The notes: generated by a model from the sequence alone, not told the origin. Counted from the first letter of the stretch, positions 45,734 through 55,560 are shown. The stretch is DNA of 56,737 nt from an uncultured Pelagibacteraceae bacterium (GCA_902579085.1 CACHFK010000001.1:16001-72737), one strand, 5' to 3'. Numbers and translations are program-made.

Positions 45734-45809
45734 TGGTGGCTTCGGCGGGACTCGAACCAGCGACACAAGCCTTTTCAGGGCTCTGCTCTACCAACTGAGC
45801 TACGAAGCC
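45734..45809 (-). tRNA. tRNA-Phe (GAA)
   Basis: 76 bases with encoded CCA. The acceptor stem is GGCTTCG with CGAAGCC, discriminator A. The anticodon loop CTGAAAA carries GAA on a GAGCC/GGCTT stem. The 5' end lies 5 bases after the infA stop, so it is almost certainly cotranscribed with murA-DUF2948-hisD-infA and released by RNase P. Confidence 0.96.
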
Positions 45810-45814
45810 ATTAA

Positions 45815-46030
45815 TTAAAATCTAAAAACAATTCTTCCTTTTGTCAAATCATAAGGTGTAACTTCCACATTAACATTGTCAGAATTTAAAATTCTTATAC
45901 GGTTTTTTCTGAGCTTACCTGCTGTGTGTGCAGTTATAGTATGTCCATTTTCTAATAGAACTCTAAATTGAGCATTTTTTAAAATCTCAACAACTTTTCC
46001 TTTAAATTGCAGGACATCTTGTTTTGACAA
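45815..46030 (-). CDS. infA: Translation initiation factor IF-1
   Basis: OB-fold protein of 71 residues that binds the 30S A site. [39 protein letters not shown] is broken into the usual strands, and [15 protein letters not shown] is the conserved end. The gene is one base from the hisD stop. hisD-infA adjacency is typical for alphaproteobacteria. Confidence 0.98.
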   Translation of the reverse strand: MSKQDVLQFKGKVVEILKNAQFRVLLENGHTITAHTAGKLRKNRIRILNSDNVNVEVTPYDLTKGRIVFRF

Positions 46031-46031
46031 C

Positions 46032-47297
46032 TTATTTTCTCCTCATTCTAGATCTTATACTTAACATATGGGCAGTTAAGCTTTCATAATTTGCAAGATG
46101 TATCGCACTTTCTCCGATTTTTTCAACACCTTTTTTTGAAAGAGTTATATAGCTAATTTTTTTGGAGAATTCACTTAAGTTTAAACCTGAAGAAAATTTT
46201 GCAGAACCTAATGTTGGCAATGTATGATTACTTCCTGCATTATAATCTGTAACAGCCATAGGGCTGTATTTTCCAATACAAACACTACCAGAATTATAAA
46301 TTTTGTTAATATATTTTTTATAATTAGAAACATTTAATTCTAAGTGCTCTGGTGCAATATCATTAATAATATCAATTATTTGGTTATCATTTTTACACAA
46401 AATGATAAGTCCATGATTTTTTAAACTTTTTAAAATAATTTTTTTTCTAGGTAATTTATTTAAATTAATATTAATATTATTTTTAACTTTTTTTATTATA
46501 TCTTTATATTTTGTAACTAATATACTTTGTGAATTTTTATCATGTTCTGACTGTCCTAATATCGAAGTAGTAATTTGATTGATATTTGTTTTATTGTCTG
46601 CAACAACACATATTTCTGAAGGTCCGGCAATCATTCCCTCAATTCCAACATCTCCAAATACTATCTGTTTAGCTTTAGCAACATAATCATTGCCTGGTCC
46701 AGTAATTTTATTCACCTTTTGAATATATGCCAAACTACCAATTGCTTGGGCGCCACCACAACTTATAACTTCATCAACTCCACATTTTTTTGCAGCATAC
46801 ATTACAGCTGCGTTTAGTTTCCCATTTATTATTGGATTTGCAACTACAATCTTTTTAACTCCAGCAATTTTTGCAGGTATTACATTCATTAATAATGTTG
46901 ATGGTAAATTTGCAGGTACATAAACTCCAATTTTTTGAATTGGAATAGTTTTATATTCAATTTTATTTTTAAATTGATCTATATATTTTAAATCTTTTGC
47001 TTTTTGTAATGAATGAAATTTATAAATTCTTGAATAAGCAAAATCTATAGCCTTTTTAATCTTTGGTTCTAAAGTTTTAATTGATTGGTTTATTTCCCTT
47101 TTGTTAGGTTTGATTTTTGTATTGTTACTAAATTTTTTTTCATATTTTATTAAAGCTTTAAGTTTATTTTTTTTTATATCATTTATTATTTTAAAAACTA
47201 CTGAAGTATCTACTGATTGACCGGATCTTCTATTATCTAAAAAAAAATTTAATTTATTTTTATAATTTTTATTTTTGCAATTTATTACTTTTAGCAT
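46032..47297 (-). CDS. hisD: Histidinol dehydrogenase
   Basis: Last two steps of histidine synthesis. 421 residues. [51 protein letters not shown] (NAD region, in two parts) and the zinc ligands in [10 protein letters not shown] are present, with EHLELN near the end. The start overlaps the DUF2948 gene by 29 bases. Separate from hisG-hisZ-hisS by about 2.4 kb. Confidence 0.96.
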   Translation of the reverse strand: MLKVINCKNKNYKNKLNFFLDNRRSGQSVDTSVVFKIINDIKKNKLKALIKYEKKFSNNTKIKPNKREINQSIKTLEPKIKKAIDFAYSRIYKFHSLQKAKDLKYIDQFKNKIEYKTIPIQKIGVYVPANLPSTLLMNVIPAKIAGVKKIVVANPIINGKLNAAVMYAAKKCGVDEVISCGGAQAIGSLAYIQKVNKITGPGNDYVAKAKQIVFGDVGIEGMIAGPSEICVVADNKTNINQITTSILGQSEHDKNSQSILVTKYKDIIKKVKNNININLNKLPRKKIILKSLKNHGLIILCKNDNQIIDIINDIAPEHLELNVSNYKKYINKIYNSGSVCIGKYSPMAVTDYNAGSNHTLPTLGSAKFSSGLNLSEFSKKISYITLSKKGVEKIGESAIHLANYESLTAHMLSIRSRMRRK

Positions 47298-47691
47298 ATT
47301 CTAAATTTTGATCTTCTAATGTTACCTCAATTACTTCAGTTGTGAGAGTTATAAATCTATTTTTTGAAAATAATAGAGTAATTTCAAAATTATGATTCCT
47401 TTTAAAAACATCTATAGCAAGTAATTCCAATATTTTGTTTGGATTCTTTTGGTCGATATTCTTAGATTTTGAAGACTCAATAAACTCAAACTTAATAATA
47501 CTATTTATTGATTCTTTTTTGACTTCATTTTCCTTATCAAATCTAAATAGAGATAATAAAAATATTTTATTTGATGAAAGATACTTTATTCCTGAGGTAT
47601 TTACTTTTGCTTCAGAGCAGCATGCTGATATTACTTGTAAGTCTTCTGGAGATTGAGCAATAATTTTCTTTAAAAACTTTTTATCCATCAA
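47269..47691 (-). CDS. DUF2948 family protein
   Basis: Alphaproteobacterial protein of unknown function, 140 residues. SPEDLQVISACCSEAKV and IKYLSSNKIFLLSLFRFD are the family N-terminal blocks, and LLAIDVFKRNHNFEITLLFS and ITLTTEVIEVTLEDQ the C-terminal ones. Sits between murA (4-base overlap) and hisD (29-base overlap), its usual place. No function is proposed. Confidence 0.87.
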   Translation of the reverse strand: MMDKKFLKKIIAQSPEDLQVISACCSEAKVNTSGIKYLSSNKIFLLSLFRFDKENEVKKESINSIIKFEFIESSKSKNIDQKNPNKILELLAIDVFKRNHNFEITLLFSKNRFITLTTEVIEVTLEDQNLEYAKSNKLQK

Positions 47692-48950
47692 GATAATCTT
47701 TTAATGTTTGCTCCAATTTTTCTTAGTTTATTTTCTATTTTTTCATATCCTCTATCTAAATGATAGATTCTATTTATAACTGATTTACCTTTTGCAACTA
47801 TTGCGGCAATTACTAAAGCTGCTGAAGCTCTCAAATCGCTTGACATCAATTCTGCACCTAAAAACTCTGTATTTCCTTCAATGAAAGCTTTATTATCTTT
47901 AATCATAATTTTTGCACCTAATCTCCTAAGCTCTGCTACATGCATAAATCTATTTTCAAAAATATTTTCTGTAATTATACTTCGTCCATTAGCTTTACAT
48001 AATAAAACCATAAACTGCGCTTGCAAATCAGTAGGAAAGTTAGGATATTCTTTGGTAATAATACTGTTTATATTTTTTATTTTATTTGTTCCTTGAATAT
48101 AAATTTCTTTTTTAAATATTTTTATTTTTGAACCAATTTTTTTTAAAAGATTTAATTCAGTCTTAATTAAATTTGGATCAAAATTTTTAATCAATAAATT
48201 TCCGTTAGAAATTGATGCTATTACACAAAATGTTCCTGCCTCTATCCTATCTCCCATAACTGAATACTTAATACTATTTAATGATTGTACCCCATCTATT
48301 TGTACAGTTCTTTTCCCTATCCATTTAATTTTTGCACCTGCAGATCTAAGAAAATCTGTAAGATCTTTTATCTCGGGTTCTATTGCGCAATTCTTTAAAA
48401 TAGTTTTGCCCTTTGCAAGGCAAGCAGCAATAATGGAATTTTCAGTTGCTCCAACACTTATATTTGAAAACTTAATAATTGCCCCTTTGAGTTTTCCCTT
48501 GGAAATTGCATGTATATATCCTTTCTTTATCTCATATCTCATTCCAAGTTTTTTTAGTGCATTTAAATGATAGTTGACTGGCCTTGCTCCAATTAAACAG
48601 CCACCAGGTAATGAAGTTATCGATTTGTGATGTTTAGCAATCATCGGTCCAAGAACTAATATCCCTGCCCTCATAGTTTTAACTAGAGAGTATGATGCAA
48701 ATATTTTCTTTTTTTTGTTTTTTGTAATTTTTACAGTACTTTTATTATTAAGAAATTGGATCTTTGAGCCAAGAGATTTTAATAAATTTAGCATAGTATC
48801 TATATCTTTGACTCTTGGAAGATTTTTAATTATTACCGGTTTTTCGAAAAGGATGGTCGATGCTAAAATTGGCAATGCTGCATTTTTACTGCCTGATATA
48901 GAAACTTGTCCCTTGATTTTACAAGGACCTTTAATCAAAAACCTATCCAT
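47688..48950 (-). CDS. murA: UDP-N-acetylglucosamine 1-carboxyvinyltransferase
   Basis: First committed step of peptidoglycan synthesis. 420 residues, two-domain inside-out barrel related to AroA. The PEP-binding cysteine is Cys118 in LPGGCLIGARPV, so the enzyme is of the fosfomycin-sensitive cysteine type. SGSKNAALP near the start and SDLRASAALVIA near the end are typical. One base after dcd. Confidence 0.97.
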   Translation of the reverse strand: MDRFLIKGPCKIKGQVSISGSKNAALPILASTILFEKPVIIKNLPRVKDIDTMLNLLKSLGSKIQFLNNKSTVKITKNKKKKIFASYSLVKTMRAGILVLGPMIAKHHKSITSLPGGCLIGARPVNYHLNALKKLGMRYEIKKGYIHAISKGKLKGAIIKFSNISVGATENSIIAACLAKGKTILKNCAIEPEIKDLTDFLRSAGAKIKWIGKRTVQIDGVQSLNSIKYSVMGDRIEAGTFCVIASISNGNLLIKNFDPNLIKTELNLLKKIGSKIKIFKKEIYIQGTNKIKNINSIITKEYPNFPTDLQAQFMVLLCKANGRSIITENIFENRFMHVAELRRLGAKIMIKDNKAFIEGNTEFLGAELMSSDLRASAALVIAAIVAKGKSVINRIYHLDRGYEKIENKLRKIGANIKRLS

Positions 48951-48951
48951 T

Positions 48952-49509
48952 TTATTTTATTTTAGCGACTTGAATTGTTGTCTGACCTTGGTACTTTCCG
49001 TTCTTAGATTTATATGATGTTTCTGGTTGAGTTTCAGATTTAAAAAATAAAAATTGAGCAATTCCCTCATTAGAGTATATTTTTGCAGGATTTGGTGTTG
49101 TGTTTGAAAGCTCAATCACGATATTTCCTTCAAATTCATTTTCGATTGGAGTAACATTGCAAATTATTCCTGTTCTAGCATAAGTACTTTTGCCAACACA
49201 AATACAAAGAATATCTTTTGGTATTCTAAAATATTCAACTGTTTTTGCTAGTACAAAAGAATTTGGTGGAATTATACAATGTGGGCCTTTTTTTTTAATA
49301 AAATTATCATCAGAAAAATCTTTTGGATCTACTAAAGATGTATTTACATTTGTAAAAATTCTATATTCATCAGAAATTCTTACATCATAACCCATGCTAC
49401 TTAATCCATAAGATATTTTGCCCTTTGAAACTTGATGATCAATAAACGGATCGATCATTTGATGATCTTTACACATTTTTTTTATCCAAGAGTCAGGCTG
49501 AATAGACAT
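48952..49509 (-). CDS. dcd: dCTP deaminase
   Basis: Makes dUTP from dCTP, feeding dTMP synthesis. 185 residues. [10 protein letters not shown] near the start, [13 protein letters not shown], and [15 protein letters not shown] with the catalytic glutamate are present; GIAQFLFF follows. It is preceded by two small basic proteins in the same orientation. Confidence 0.97.
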   Translation of the reverse strand: MSIQPDSWIKKMCKDHQMIDPFIDHQVSKGKISYGLSSMGYDVRISDEYRIFTNVNTSLVDPKDFSDDNFIKKKGPHCIIPPNSFVLAKTVEYFRIPKDILCICVGKSTYARTGIICNVTPIENEFEGNIVIELSNTTPNPAKIYSNEGIAQFLFFKSETQPETSYKSKNGKYQGQTTIQVAKIK

Positions 49510-49511
49510 TA

Positions 49512-49613
49512 TTATTTATTTTTTTTTATTTTTTTTTGAAATTTTTTTCTTTTTTTTAAGTTTTTTTTTAATGCAAGTTCAAGTTTGCTAAGTTTATCCT
49601 TTTTTGAATTCAT
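49512..49613 (-). CDS. Very basic 33-residue protein
   Basis: ATG at 49611-49613, stop TAA at 49512-49514. The product starts [18 protein letters not shown] and continues Lys-rich to the end; 17 of 33 residues are Lys. It lies 4 bases after the 65-residue gene and 2 bases before dcd, spacing that supports real translation. The A-rich sequence also lowers the evidence. Likely helical and nucleic-acid binding; unrecognised. Confidence 0.5.
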   Translation of the reverse strand: MNSKKDKLSKLELALKKNLKKRKKFQKKIKKNK

Positions 49614-49617
49614 TAGT

Positions 49618-49815
49618 TTACTTTTTGTCAGGATTAGTAAGATGATCTAATGTAATAACCTGGTCTAAAGGAATAGATTTATCTTTATCATTCTTTACTG
49701 GTTCATGCTTAGCTTGTTTTTTAGCTCTTTTTTCTGCAAGCTTTCTCTCTCTCTTTGCTTTTTTTTCCATAAGCTTAGAGCCTTTATTTGCCCCATATGT
49801 ATAGTGTATTCCCAT
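49618..49815 (-). CDS. Small charged hypothetical protein (65 residues)
   Basis: Starts MGIHYTYGANKGSKLMEKK, then an Arg/Lys/Ala-rich helix (about 17-42, KAKRERKLAEKRAKKQAK), then a polar tail with DQVITLDHLTNPDKK. First gene of the minus-strand run leading to dcd and murA, with a 94-base gap upstream to tRNA-Thr. I do not recognise it. Nucleic-acid or ribosome association is possible from composition only. Confidence 0.7.
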   Translation of the reverse strand: MGIHYTYGANKGSKLMEKKAKRERKLAEKRAKKQAKHEPVKNDKDKSIPLDQVITLDHLTNPDKK

Positions 49816-49909
49816 AGCATTTCCTTAAAATAGATATAACTGATTTTTGTAAAAAATTAAGGCAATAATTTGAAAAATTTTATTTTATACACTAATTTAT
49901 TAAATTATA

Positions 49910-49983
49910 GCCCCTGTAGTTAAATGGTATAACACATCCATGGTAAGGATGAGTTTCCAGTTCAATTCTGGGTGGGGGCACCA
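49910..49983 (+). tRNA. tRNA-Thr (GGT)
   Basis: 74 bases with encoded CCA (49981-49983). The acceptor stem is GCCCCTG with TGGGGGC, including two G-U pairs at its base. The anticodon loop ATGGTAA carries GGT on a CATCC/GGATG stem. It abuts the 3' end of the convergent TVP38-like gene with no spare base. Confidence 0.95.
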
Positions 49984-50703
49984 CTAATTTTTATAAAAAA
50001 TATTTTTAATAATTATTCCTATTATTAATAAAATCACAAATCCAAAAATTGGAATATATATATCTGGTGAAGTCAAAATTTGAATTATAGATGGAGCTTC
50101 GATATTTTTTTGAATTAATTCACTTAAACCAGCTCCAAGAGAAACGCCAATAAATATCTGGGGTGCCATTCCAATTATAGATCCAAAGAAAAAATTTTTT
50201 ATTTTAACGTTAAAAAGAGTTGGTAAAATATTAGAAATAAAAAAAGGTATTCCTCCAACAAATCTATAAATTAAAAAAAATGTAAATTCATTTTTTTTAA
50301 AATTTTTATTTAAGTTAGAAAATCTTTTAGAAAATTTTTCTTTTACCAAATCTTTAAAAAAATAGTTAGCAAAAATATAAACTAGCGTAGCTCCAATTGA
50401 TAAACTAAGAACAGCATAAAAAGTTCCAATCCATTTTCCAAAAATGAAACCTGCAAAAAGTAAAATTGGAGACCCAAAGCCTAGGAGCATTATCCAAATT
50501 ATTGTAAAAATAAAAAAAACTAAAGTTATTAGAAAAAAATTTTTATTTTTAAGTTGAATAAAATAATCATTATTATTCTTTATAAACTCATAACTAGTTA
50601 TTTCGCTTAAAGAAAAATTATCGAAAAATACCCATAAAAAACTTAAAATTATAAGAAGATAAGTCGAACCCAAAAAAATTTTTATTTTTTTTTCTTTTTT
50701 CAT
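49984..50703 (-). CDS. TVP38/TMEM64 family (VTT domain) membrane protein
   Basis: Inner-membrane protein of 239 residues with about five or six hydrophobic segments (about 10-28, 55-75, 78-112, 145-165, 175-195, 213-235). GFGSPILLFAGFIFGKWIG, GATLVYIFANYF and FLIYRFVGGIPFFISNILPTLF match the VTT/SNARE-associated domain, related to DedA. Family members are linked to lipid scrambling or membrane homeostasis; the substrate here is unknown. Confidence 0.88.
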   Translation of the reverse strand: MKKEKKIKIFLGSTYLLIILSFLWVFFDNFSLSEITSYEFIKNNNDYFIQLKNKNFFLITLVFFIFTIIWIMLLGFGSPILLFAGFIFGKWIGTFYAVLSLSIGATLVYIFANYFFKDLVKEKFSKRFSNLNKNFKKNEFTFFLIYRFVGGIPFFISNILPTLFNVKIKNFFFGSIIGMAPQIFIGVSLGAGLSELIQKNIEAPSIIQILTSPDIYIPIFGFVILLIIGIIIKNIFYKN

Positions 50704-50786
50704 AGACTTTAAACTTATTAAAAATAGCTGTACTTATATATATATATTTGTATAACTACCAAAATTTAACAATAAACTAACAAACA

Positions 50787-50921
50787 ATGAAACGTACATA
50801 TCAACCAAGCAGGAAAGTAAGAAAAAGAAGACATGGATTTAGATCTAAAATGAAGACAAAAGGTGGAAGAAAATTAATAAAAAGAAGAAGAACTAGAGGA
50901 AGAAAAAAACTTACAGTTTAA
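50787..50921 (+). CDS. rpmH: 50S ribosomal protein L34
   Basis: 44 residues: [18 protein letters not shown], then [13 protein letters not shown] and a basic tail, the standard L34. The stop shares one base with the rnpA start, the nearly universal rpmH-rnpA pair. The 83 bases upstream are the only space for the promoter of the rpmH-to-dapE run. Confidence 0.98.
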   Translation: MKRTYQPSRKVRKRRHGFRSKMKTKGGRKLIKRRRTRGRKKLTV

Positions 50922-51262
50922 TGAAAAGTAAGATATCTAGTCTTTCTAAAAATGAAGATTTTAAATCAATTCTTGGTGGAAAAAAAATCTCAAACAAATA
51001 TTTAACAATTTTCTTTAAACAGTTATCAGATAAGGACTATAAAAAATTAAATATAAGTTTTATAACAAAAAAAAAAATTGGTAACGCTGTAATAAGAAAT
51101 AAAATAAAAAGAAGACTTAGAAACATAATGAATGAGGCTGTAAAAAAAATAGATCTTAATTTAAAATATTGCTATTTATTAATTGCAAAGATAACTGTTT
51201 TAAGTGAACCGTATGAAAATATTAAACAAACATTATTTAAAGATTTTGAGAAAATAAAATAA
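50921..51262 (+). CDS. rnpA: Ribonuclease P protein component
   Basis: Binds the RNase P RNA and helps mature tRNA 5' ends. 113 residues. The RNR signature is in KKIGNAVIRNKIKRRLRN (about 68-85). Overlaps rpmH by one base and yidD by one base. The RNA partner is not in this window. Confidence 0.97.
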   Translation: MKSKISSLSKNEDFKSILGGKKISNKYLTIFFKQLSDKDYKKLNISFITKKKIGNAVIRNKIKRRLRNIMNEAVKKIDLNLKYCYLLIAKITVLSEPYENIKQTLFKDFEKIK

Positions 51263-51504
51263 TGAAATCAATTAAATTCATATTAATTCAATTAATCAAA
51301 TTATATAAAATTTATATTTCACCTTATCTAGGCAATAATTGTAGATATTTACCGACTTGTTCTGAATATTTTATTGACAGTTTAAATGAAGAAGGTGTTC
51401 TTAAAGGAACAATAAAAGGAACTAAAAGAATTTTATCGTGTCACCCAATTAAGTTTTTAGGTGGCGGAGAAGGTTTTGACCCTGTAAAAAAAAAAAATAA
51501 ATAA
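51262..51504 (+). CDS. yidD: Membrane protein insertion efficiency factor YidD
   Basis: 80 residues. YKIYISPYLGNNCRYLPTCSEY and LSCHPIKFLGGGEGFDPV are the family signatures, with three conserved cysteines. Amphipathic and membrane-associated; assists YidC, which follows 2 bases later. Confidence 0.96.
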   Translation: MKSIKFILIQLIKLYKIYISPYLGNNCRYLPTCSEYFIDSLNEEGVLKGTIKGTKRILSCHPIKFLGGGEGFDPVKKKNK

Positions 51505-51506
51505 AA

Positions 51507-53186
51507 ATGGACACAAAAAACATAATTGCAGCAATATCTTTAAGTGCTGCGGTAATAATTCTCTATAGTTTGTTTTTTGCGCCTACACCTCAGGAAAGAG
51601 GGCAAATTCAATCAGAAAAAAATATTACTAACGAAAGTACTGATGCCCCTAGTCTTGAACAAAGTGAGCAAGTTTCTAAAATTTCTAGAACAGAAGCCTT
51701 GGATGAGGCAAGAAGAATATTTTTTGAAAATGATAGCATAAAAGGATCAATTTCTTTAAATGGAAGTTCAATAGACGACTTAACATTTAAAAAATATACT
51801 AAATCATTAAATGGAAAAGATAATATTGTTCTGTTAAATCCTAAAAAAGCTGAAAATGGGTATTATATAGAAACTGGATGGGTAACAACAAACAAAAATA
51901 TAAAAATTCCTAATTCAAATTCAACATGGAAAATTGAGGGAAACAATAAACTCACTCCAAGTTCACCAGTAAAATTAATATGGACAAACGATGATGATAT
52001 AAAATTTGAAAAGAAAATAAGTATTGATAATCAATATTTGTTTACCGTAAATCAAACTATTATTAATAACTCGGAAAAAACTTATAATTTTTATGCTTAT
52101 GGTCAAATTATAAGAAATGAAGCGCCAGATGTAACTAATTTTTATATTCTTCATGAAGGTTTGTTGGGTGTTTTTGATGATCAGCTTATTGAAGAAGATT
52201 ACGATGACATAGAAGAAAAAAAATATTCTGTAAAAGCAAAAACAGGCTGGTTGGGCATTACTGATAAATATTGGATAACAAGTTTAATACCTGAGGAAGA
52301 AAAAAAATTCAGAGCAGAATTTGATTATAAAAATAAATTTAGAGCTAACTTTATTGAGTCTAATGCAACAGAAGTAAGGGCCAATGAATCAAAATCAAAT
52401 ACAATAAAAATAATTATAGCCGCAAAAGAGGTTAGTGTTATTGATGGCTACGCCAAAAGCCTAAACATCAGTAAATTCGATTTAGCAATTGATTGGGGTT
52501 GGTTTTATTTTATTGTAAAACCTTTATTTTTTGCCATCCAATATTTCTTTGAACTTAGTGGCAATTTCGGGATAGCAATAATACTAATAACTATCTGTAT
52601 AAGATTGGCATTCTTTCCACTTGCAAATTACTCTTTTAGATCAATGGCAAAAATGAAAGTTCTTCAGCCTGAAATGACTAGATTAAAAGAACTTCATAAA
52701 GAAGACAAAATGAAATTACAACAAGAAATGATGGCATTATATAAAAAAGAAAAAGTAAACCCTGTAAGTGGTTGCTTACCAATTTTTATCCAGATTCCTT
52801 TCTTCTTTGCTATATACAAAGTATTATTTGTAACTATTGAAATGAGACACCAGCCTTTTTTCGGTTGGATAAAAGATTTAAGTGAAAGAGATCCAACTTC
52901 TATTTTTAATTTATTTGGATTAATACCATGGGACCCACCATCTTTTTTATTAATTGGTGTTTGGCCTTGCCTTATGGGTGTTTCTATGTGGTTGCAACAA
53001 AAATTAAATCCAACCCCTCCAGATCCTGTTCAAGCAAAAATATTTATGTTCTTTCCATTATTTTTAACGGTAATTTTAGCTCCTTTTCCTTCAGGTTTAG
53101 TTATTTACTGGACAATAAATAATGTACTTACTATGGCACAACAGTTTGTGATTATGAAAAGAACAACAGTTAAAACAGTTCAATAA
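51507..53186 (+). CDS. yidC: Membrane protein insertase YidC
   Basis: Inserts and folds inner-membrane proteins alone or with SecYEG. 559 residues. A first membrane segment (about 5-26), a large periplasmic domain (about 60-330), then the conserved five-helix Oxa1 core (about 335-550) with NFGIAIILITICIRLAFFPL, the arginine of the hydrophilic groove, and NPVSGCLPIFIQIPFFFAIYKVL. Immediately followed by argB. Confidence 0.97.
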   Translation: MDTKNIIAAISLSAAVIILYSLFFAPTPQERGQIQSEKNITNESTDAPSLEQSEQVSKISRTEALDEARRIFFENDSIKGSISLNGSSIDDLTFKKYTKSLNGKDNIVLLNPKKAENGYYIETGWVTTNKNIKIPNSNSTWKIEGNNKLTPSSPVKLIWTNDDDIKFEKKISIDNQYLFTVNQTIINNSEKTYNFYAYGQIIRNEAPDVTNFYILHEGLLGVFDDQLIEEDYDDIEEKKYSVKAKTGWLGITDKYWITSLIPEEEKKFRAEFDYKNKFRANFIESNATEVRANESKSNTIKIIIAAKEVSVIDGYAKSLNISKFDLAIDWGWFYFIVKPLFFAIQYFFELSGNFGIAIILITICIRLAFFPLANYSFRSMAKMKVLQPEMTRLKELHKEDKMKLQQEMMALYKKEKVNPVSGCLPIFIQIPFFFAIYKVLFVTIEMRHQPFFGWIKDLSERDPTSIFNLFGLIPWDPPSFLLIGVWPCLMGVSMWLQQKLNPTPPDPVQAKIFMFFPLFLTVILAPFPSGLVIYWTINNVLTMAQQFVIMKRTTVKTVQ

Positions 53187-54035
53187 ATGGAAATAGATAA
53201 AATTTTACCCAAAAATGGTCCATCTATTCAAGAAGTAAAAAAATATATTGATAAGTACTTAAATGAAATAATTGTAATTAAATGTGGCGGTTCAGTACTG
53301 CTTGATGAAAACTTATTCAATCAATTTATAGAAGATATATCAGTAATTAATAAATTAGGATTGTCAGCGATAGTTGTGCATGGTGGAGGTAAAAATATTA
53401 AAAAAAAACTTGATAAACAAAATATTGAGTCAAAGTTTATAAATGGTCTAAGAGTGACTGATGAAAAAATAATTAAAATTGTTGAAGAGGCCTTATTAGA
53501 GTTAAATACTGAAATTTTAAACAGTATAAGTGAAAAAAAAGCATATGCAAAATCAGTAACTCCTAAAAGTGGAAATATAATTAAAATTGTTCCTGAAAAA
53601 AAAGAACTTGGATTTGTTGGTAAACCAAAAGAAATTAATAAAGAAATAATTTTAAATATAGTTAAGGAAAAAAAAGTTCCAATTATAGTTCCACTAGGAA
53701 TTGGAGATAATGGAAAGATTTATAATATAAATGCAGATGTAGCAGCTGCAGCGATTGCAAAAGAAATAAATTCTAGAAGATTATTACTAATGACAGATGT
53801 AGAAGGGGTTTTAGATAAAAACAAAAAACTTATCTCAGAAATTGATTCTGAAACAGCAAATAATATGATTAATGATCAATCTATTTCTGGTGGAATGATA
53901 CCTAAAATTAATACATGTATTGATGCAGTCAACAATGGAGTAACTGGTGTAGTTATAGTCGATGGGCGAAGACAAAATTCACTTTTATACGAAATATTTT
54001 CTGATAAGGGTGCGGGAACTTTGATCAGAAAATGA
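53187..54035 (+). CDS. argB: Acetylglutamate kinase
   Basis: Phosphorylates N-acetylglutamate in arginine synthesis. 282 residues. VIKCGGSVLLDE near 30, VVHGGGKNIKK, and NINADVAAAAIAKEI with LLMTDVEGVLD are the family blocks, and SGGMIPKI follows. It starts on the base after the yidC stop; engB, often found between yidC and argB in alphaproteobacteria, is absent here. Confidence 0.96.
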   Translation: MEIDKILPKNGPSIQEVKKYIDKYLNEIIVIKCGGSVLLDENLFNQFIEDISVINKLGLSAIVVHGGGKNIKKKLDKQNIESKFINGLRVTDEKIIKIVEEALLELNTEILNSISEKKAYAKSVTPKSGNIIKIVPEKKELGFVGKPKEINKEIILNIVKEKKVPIIVPLGIGDNGKIYNINADVAAAAIAKEINSRRLLLMTDVEGVLDKNKKLISEIDSETANNMINDQSISGGMIPKINTCIDAVNNGVTGVVIVDGRRQNSLLYEIFSDKGAGTLIRK

Positions 54036-54721
54036 AAGATCTAAAAAAAATAAAGTATCTAATATTAGATATGGATGGATGTGTGTATCATCCAAAATAT
54101 CTAAAAACTTTATTTTCTCAAGTATCCAACAGAATGACTGATTTTATAGCTCTGAAACTTAATATTGATAAAATTAAAGCGAAAGAAATTCAAGCAGACT
54201 ATTTTTACAAGTACGATACTTCTCTGAATGGATTAATGAAAAATTATCCAGATTTAATAGATCCCAAAGAATTCCTTAATTATGTACACAATATAAATTA
54301 TGATTGTCTAGAAAAAGATATAGAGCTTAGAGAAGAACTATTAAAATTAGATATAGAAATGTATTGTGCAACTAATGGCAGCAAGGAACATGCAATCAAT
54401 TGCATGAAAAAAATAGGAATTGATGATCTATTTGAGGGAAAAATCATGGATATTGTAGATTTTAAGTTCAAACCAAAACCCAATCCTGAATCCCTTAAGT
54501 TGATGTGTGACAGATTTCAAATTCCAAATAATGAAGAAACTGTTTATATAGAGGATATTGCCAAAAACCTTTCATCTGGTTCAGCAAAAAACATGACAAA
54601 AATTTGGTTTATTAATGATCAACCAATTAATGACATAGAAAAATACAAAGATGTGATTGATTATAAAATTGATAATCTTGCTTTATTTTTAAAAAAAATA
54701 AGGTTATTAAAAGAAAAATAA
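54032..54721 (+). CDS. HAD-superfamily phosphatase, pyrimidine 5'-nucleotidase type
   Basis: 229 residues. Motif I DMDGCVYHP has both aspartates, motif II is CATNGS, motif III the lysine in FKPKPNPESL, and motif IV VYIEDIAKNL. The layout resembles the SDT1/PpsA-like pyrimidine nucleotidase group usually found between argB and dapD in alphaproteobacteria. Substrate not certain. Overlaps argB by 4 bases. Confidence 0.87.
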   Translation: MKDLKKIKYLILDMDGCVYHPKYLKTLFSQVSNRMTDFIALKLNIDKIKAKEIQADYFYKYDTSLNGLMKNYPDLIDPKEFLNYVHNINYDCLEKDIELREELLKLDIEMYCATNGSKEHAINCMKKIGIDDLFEGKIMDIVDFKFKPKPNPESLKLMCDRFQIPNNEETVYIEDIAKNLSSGSAKNMTKIWFINDQPINDIEKYKDVIDYKIDNLALFLKKIRLLKEK

Positions 54722-54725
54722 AATT

Positions 54726-55556
54726 ATGAGCGATATTGAAAAAATTATAAATAAAGCCTGGGAAAATAAAGATCAGGTAAATCAAAATTCAGATGATTCA
54801 CTAAAAAATGTTATTGATCAGGTTATTAATGATTTAGATATTGGAAAATCACGTGTTGCAGAAAAAATAAATGGTGAATGGATAACTCACCAACATCTAA
54901 AAAAAGCTATCATGTTGAGTTTCAGAATATATCCTATGGAAAATTTAAATGGCCCATACAGCAGTTGGTATGACAAAGCTCACCTTTTAAAAGGTAAAAC
55001 AGCCGGTTGGAATAAAGAAGATCATGAAAAAGCTGGCTTTAGAATGGTTCCAAATTCTCCTGTTAGAAAAGGTTCCTTTGTAGGCAAGAATGCGGTCTTG
55101 ATGCCATGTTATGTAAACATTGGAGCGTACATAGATGAAGGCACTATGATAGATACATTTGCAAGAGCCGGGAGTTGTTGTCAAATTGGAAAAAACTGTC
55201 ATATCTCAGCTGGTAGTGGTGTAGGCGGTGTGCTAGAACCAGCTCAAGCTTTACCTACAATTATTGAAGACAATGTTTTTTTAGGAGCAATGTCTGAAGT
55301 TGTTGAAGGAGTTATTGTTGGTGAAGGATCAGTATTAAGTATGGGAATGTATATTGGACAATCTACAAAAATTGTTAATAGAAAAACTGGGGAAATAACA
55401 TACGGAAAGATACCTCCATATTCAGTAGTAGTACCAGGATCATTGCCAGATAAAAATAATTCTAGTGCACCATCTTTATATTGTGCTGTAATAATTAAAC
55501 AAGTTGATGAAAAAACTAGATCTAAAACTTCTATAAATGATCTTTTAAGAGAATAA
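54726..55556 (+). CDS. dapD: 2,3,4,5-tetrahydropyridine-2,6-dicarboxylate N-succinyltransferase
   Basis: Succinylase branch of lysine and diaminopimelate synthesis. 276 residues: a helical N-terminal domain, then a left-handed beta-helix with hexapeptide repeats (about 95-230, GSFVGKNAVLMPCYVNIGAYIDEG and on). SSWYDKAH, AGSCCQIGKNCHISAG and GVGGVLEPAQA are typical. dapE follows 4 bases later. Confidence 0.97.
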   Translation: MSDIEKIINKAWENKDQVNQNSDDSLKNVIDQVINDLDIGKSRVAEKINGEWITHQHLKKAIMLSFRIYPMENLNGPYSSWYDKAHLLKGKTAGWNKEDHEKAGFRMVPNSPVRKGSFVGKNAVLMPCYVNIGAYIDEGTMIDTFARAGSCCQIGKNCHISAGSGVGGVLEPAQALPTIIEDNVFLGAMSEVVEGVIVGEGSVLSMGMYIGQSTKIVNRKTGEITYGKIPPYSVVVPGSLPDKNNSSAPSLYCAVIIKQVDEKTRSKTSINDLLRE

Positions 55557-55560
55557 ATTA

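Noticed and set aside
50704-50786. Replication origin near rpmH-rnpA
   Set aside because: This cluster is near oriC in many bacteria, but here there is no dnaA or dnaN, no DnaA-box group and too little space; alphaproteobacterial origins usually lie near hemE.
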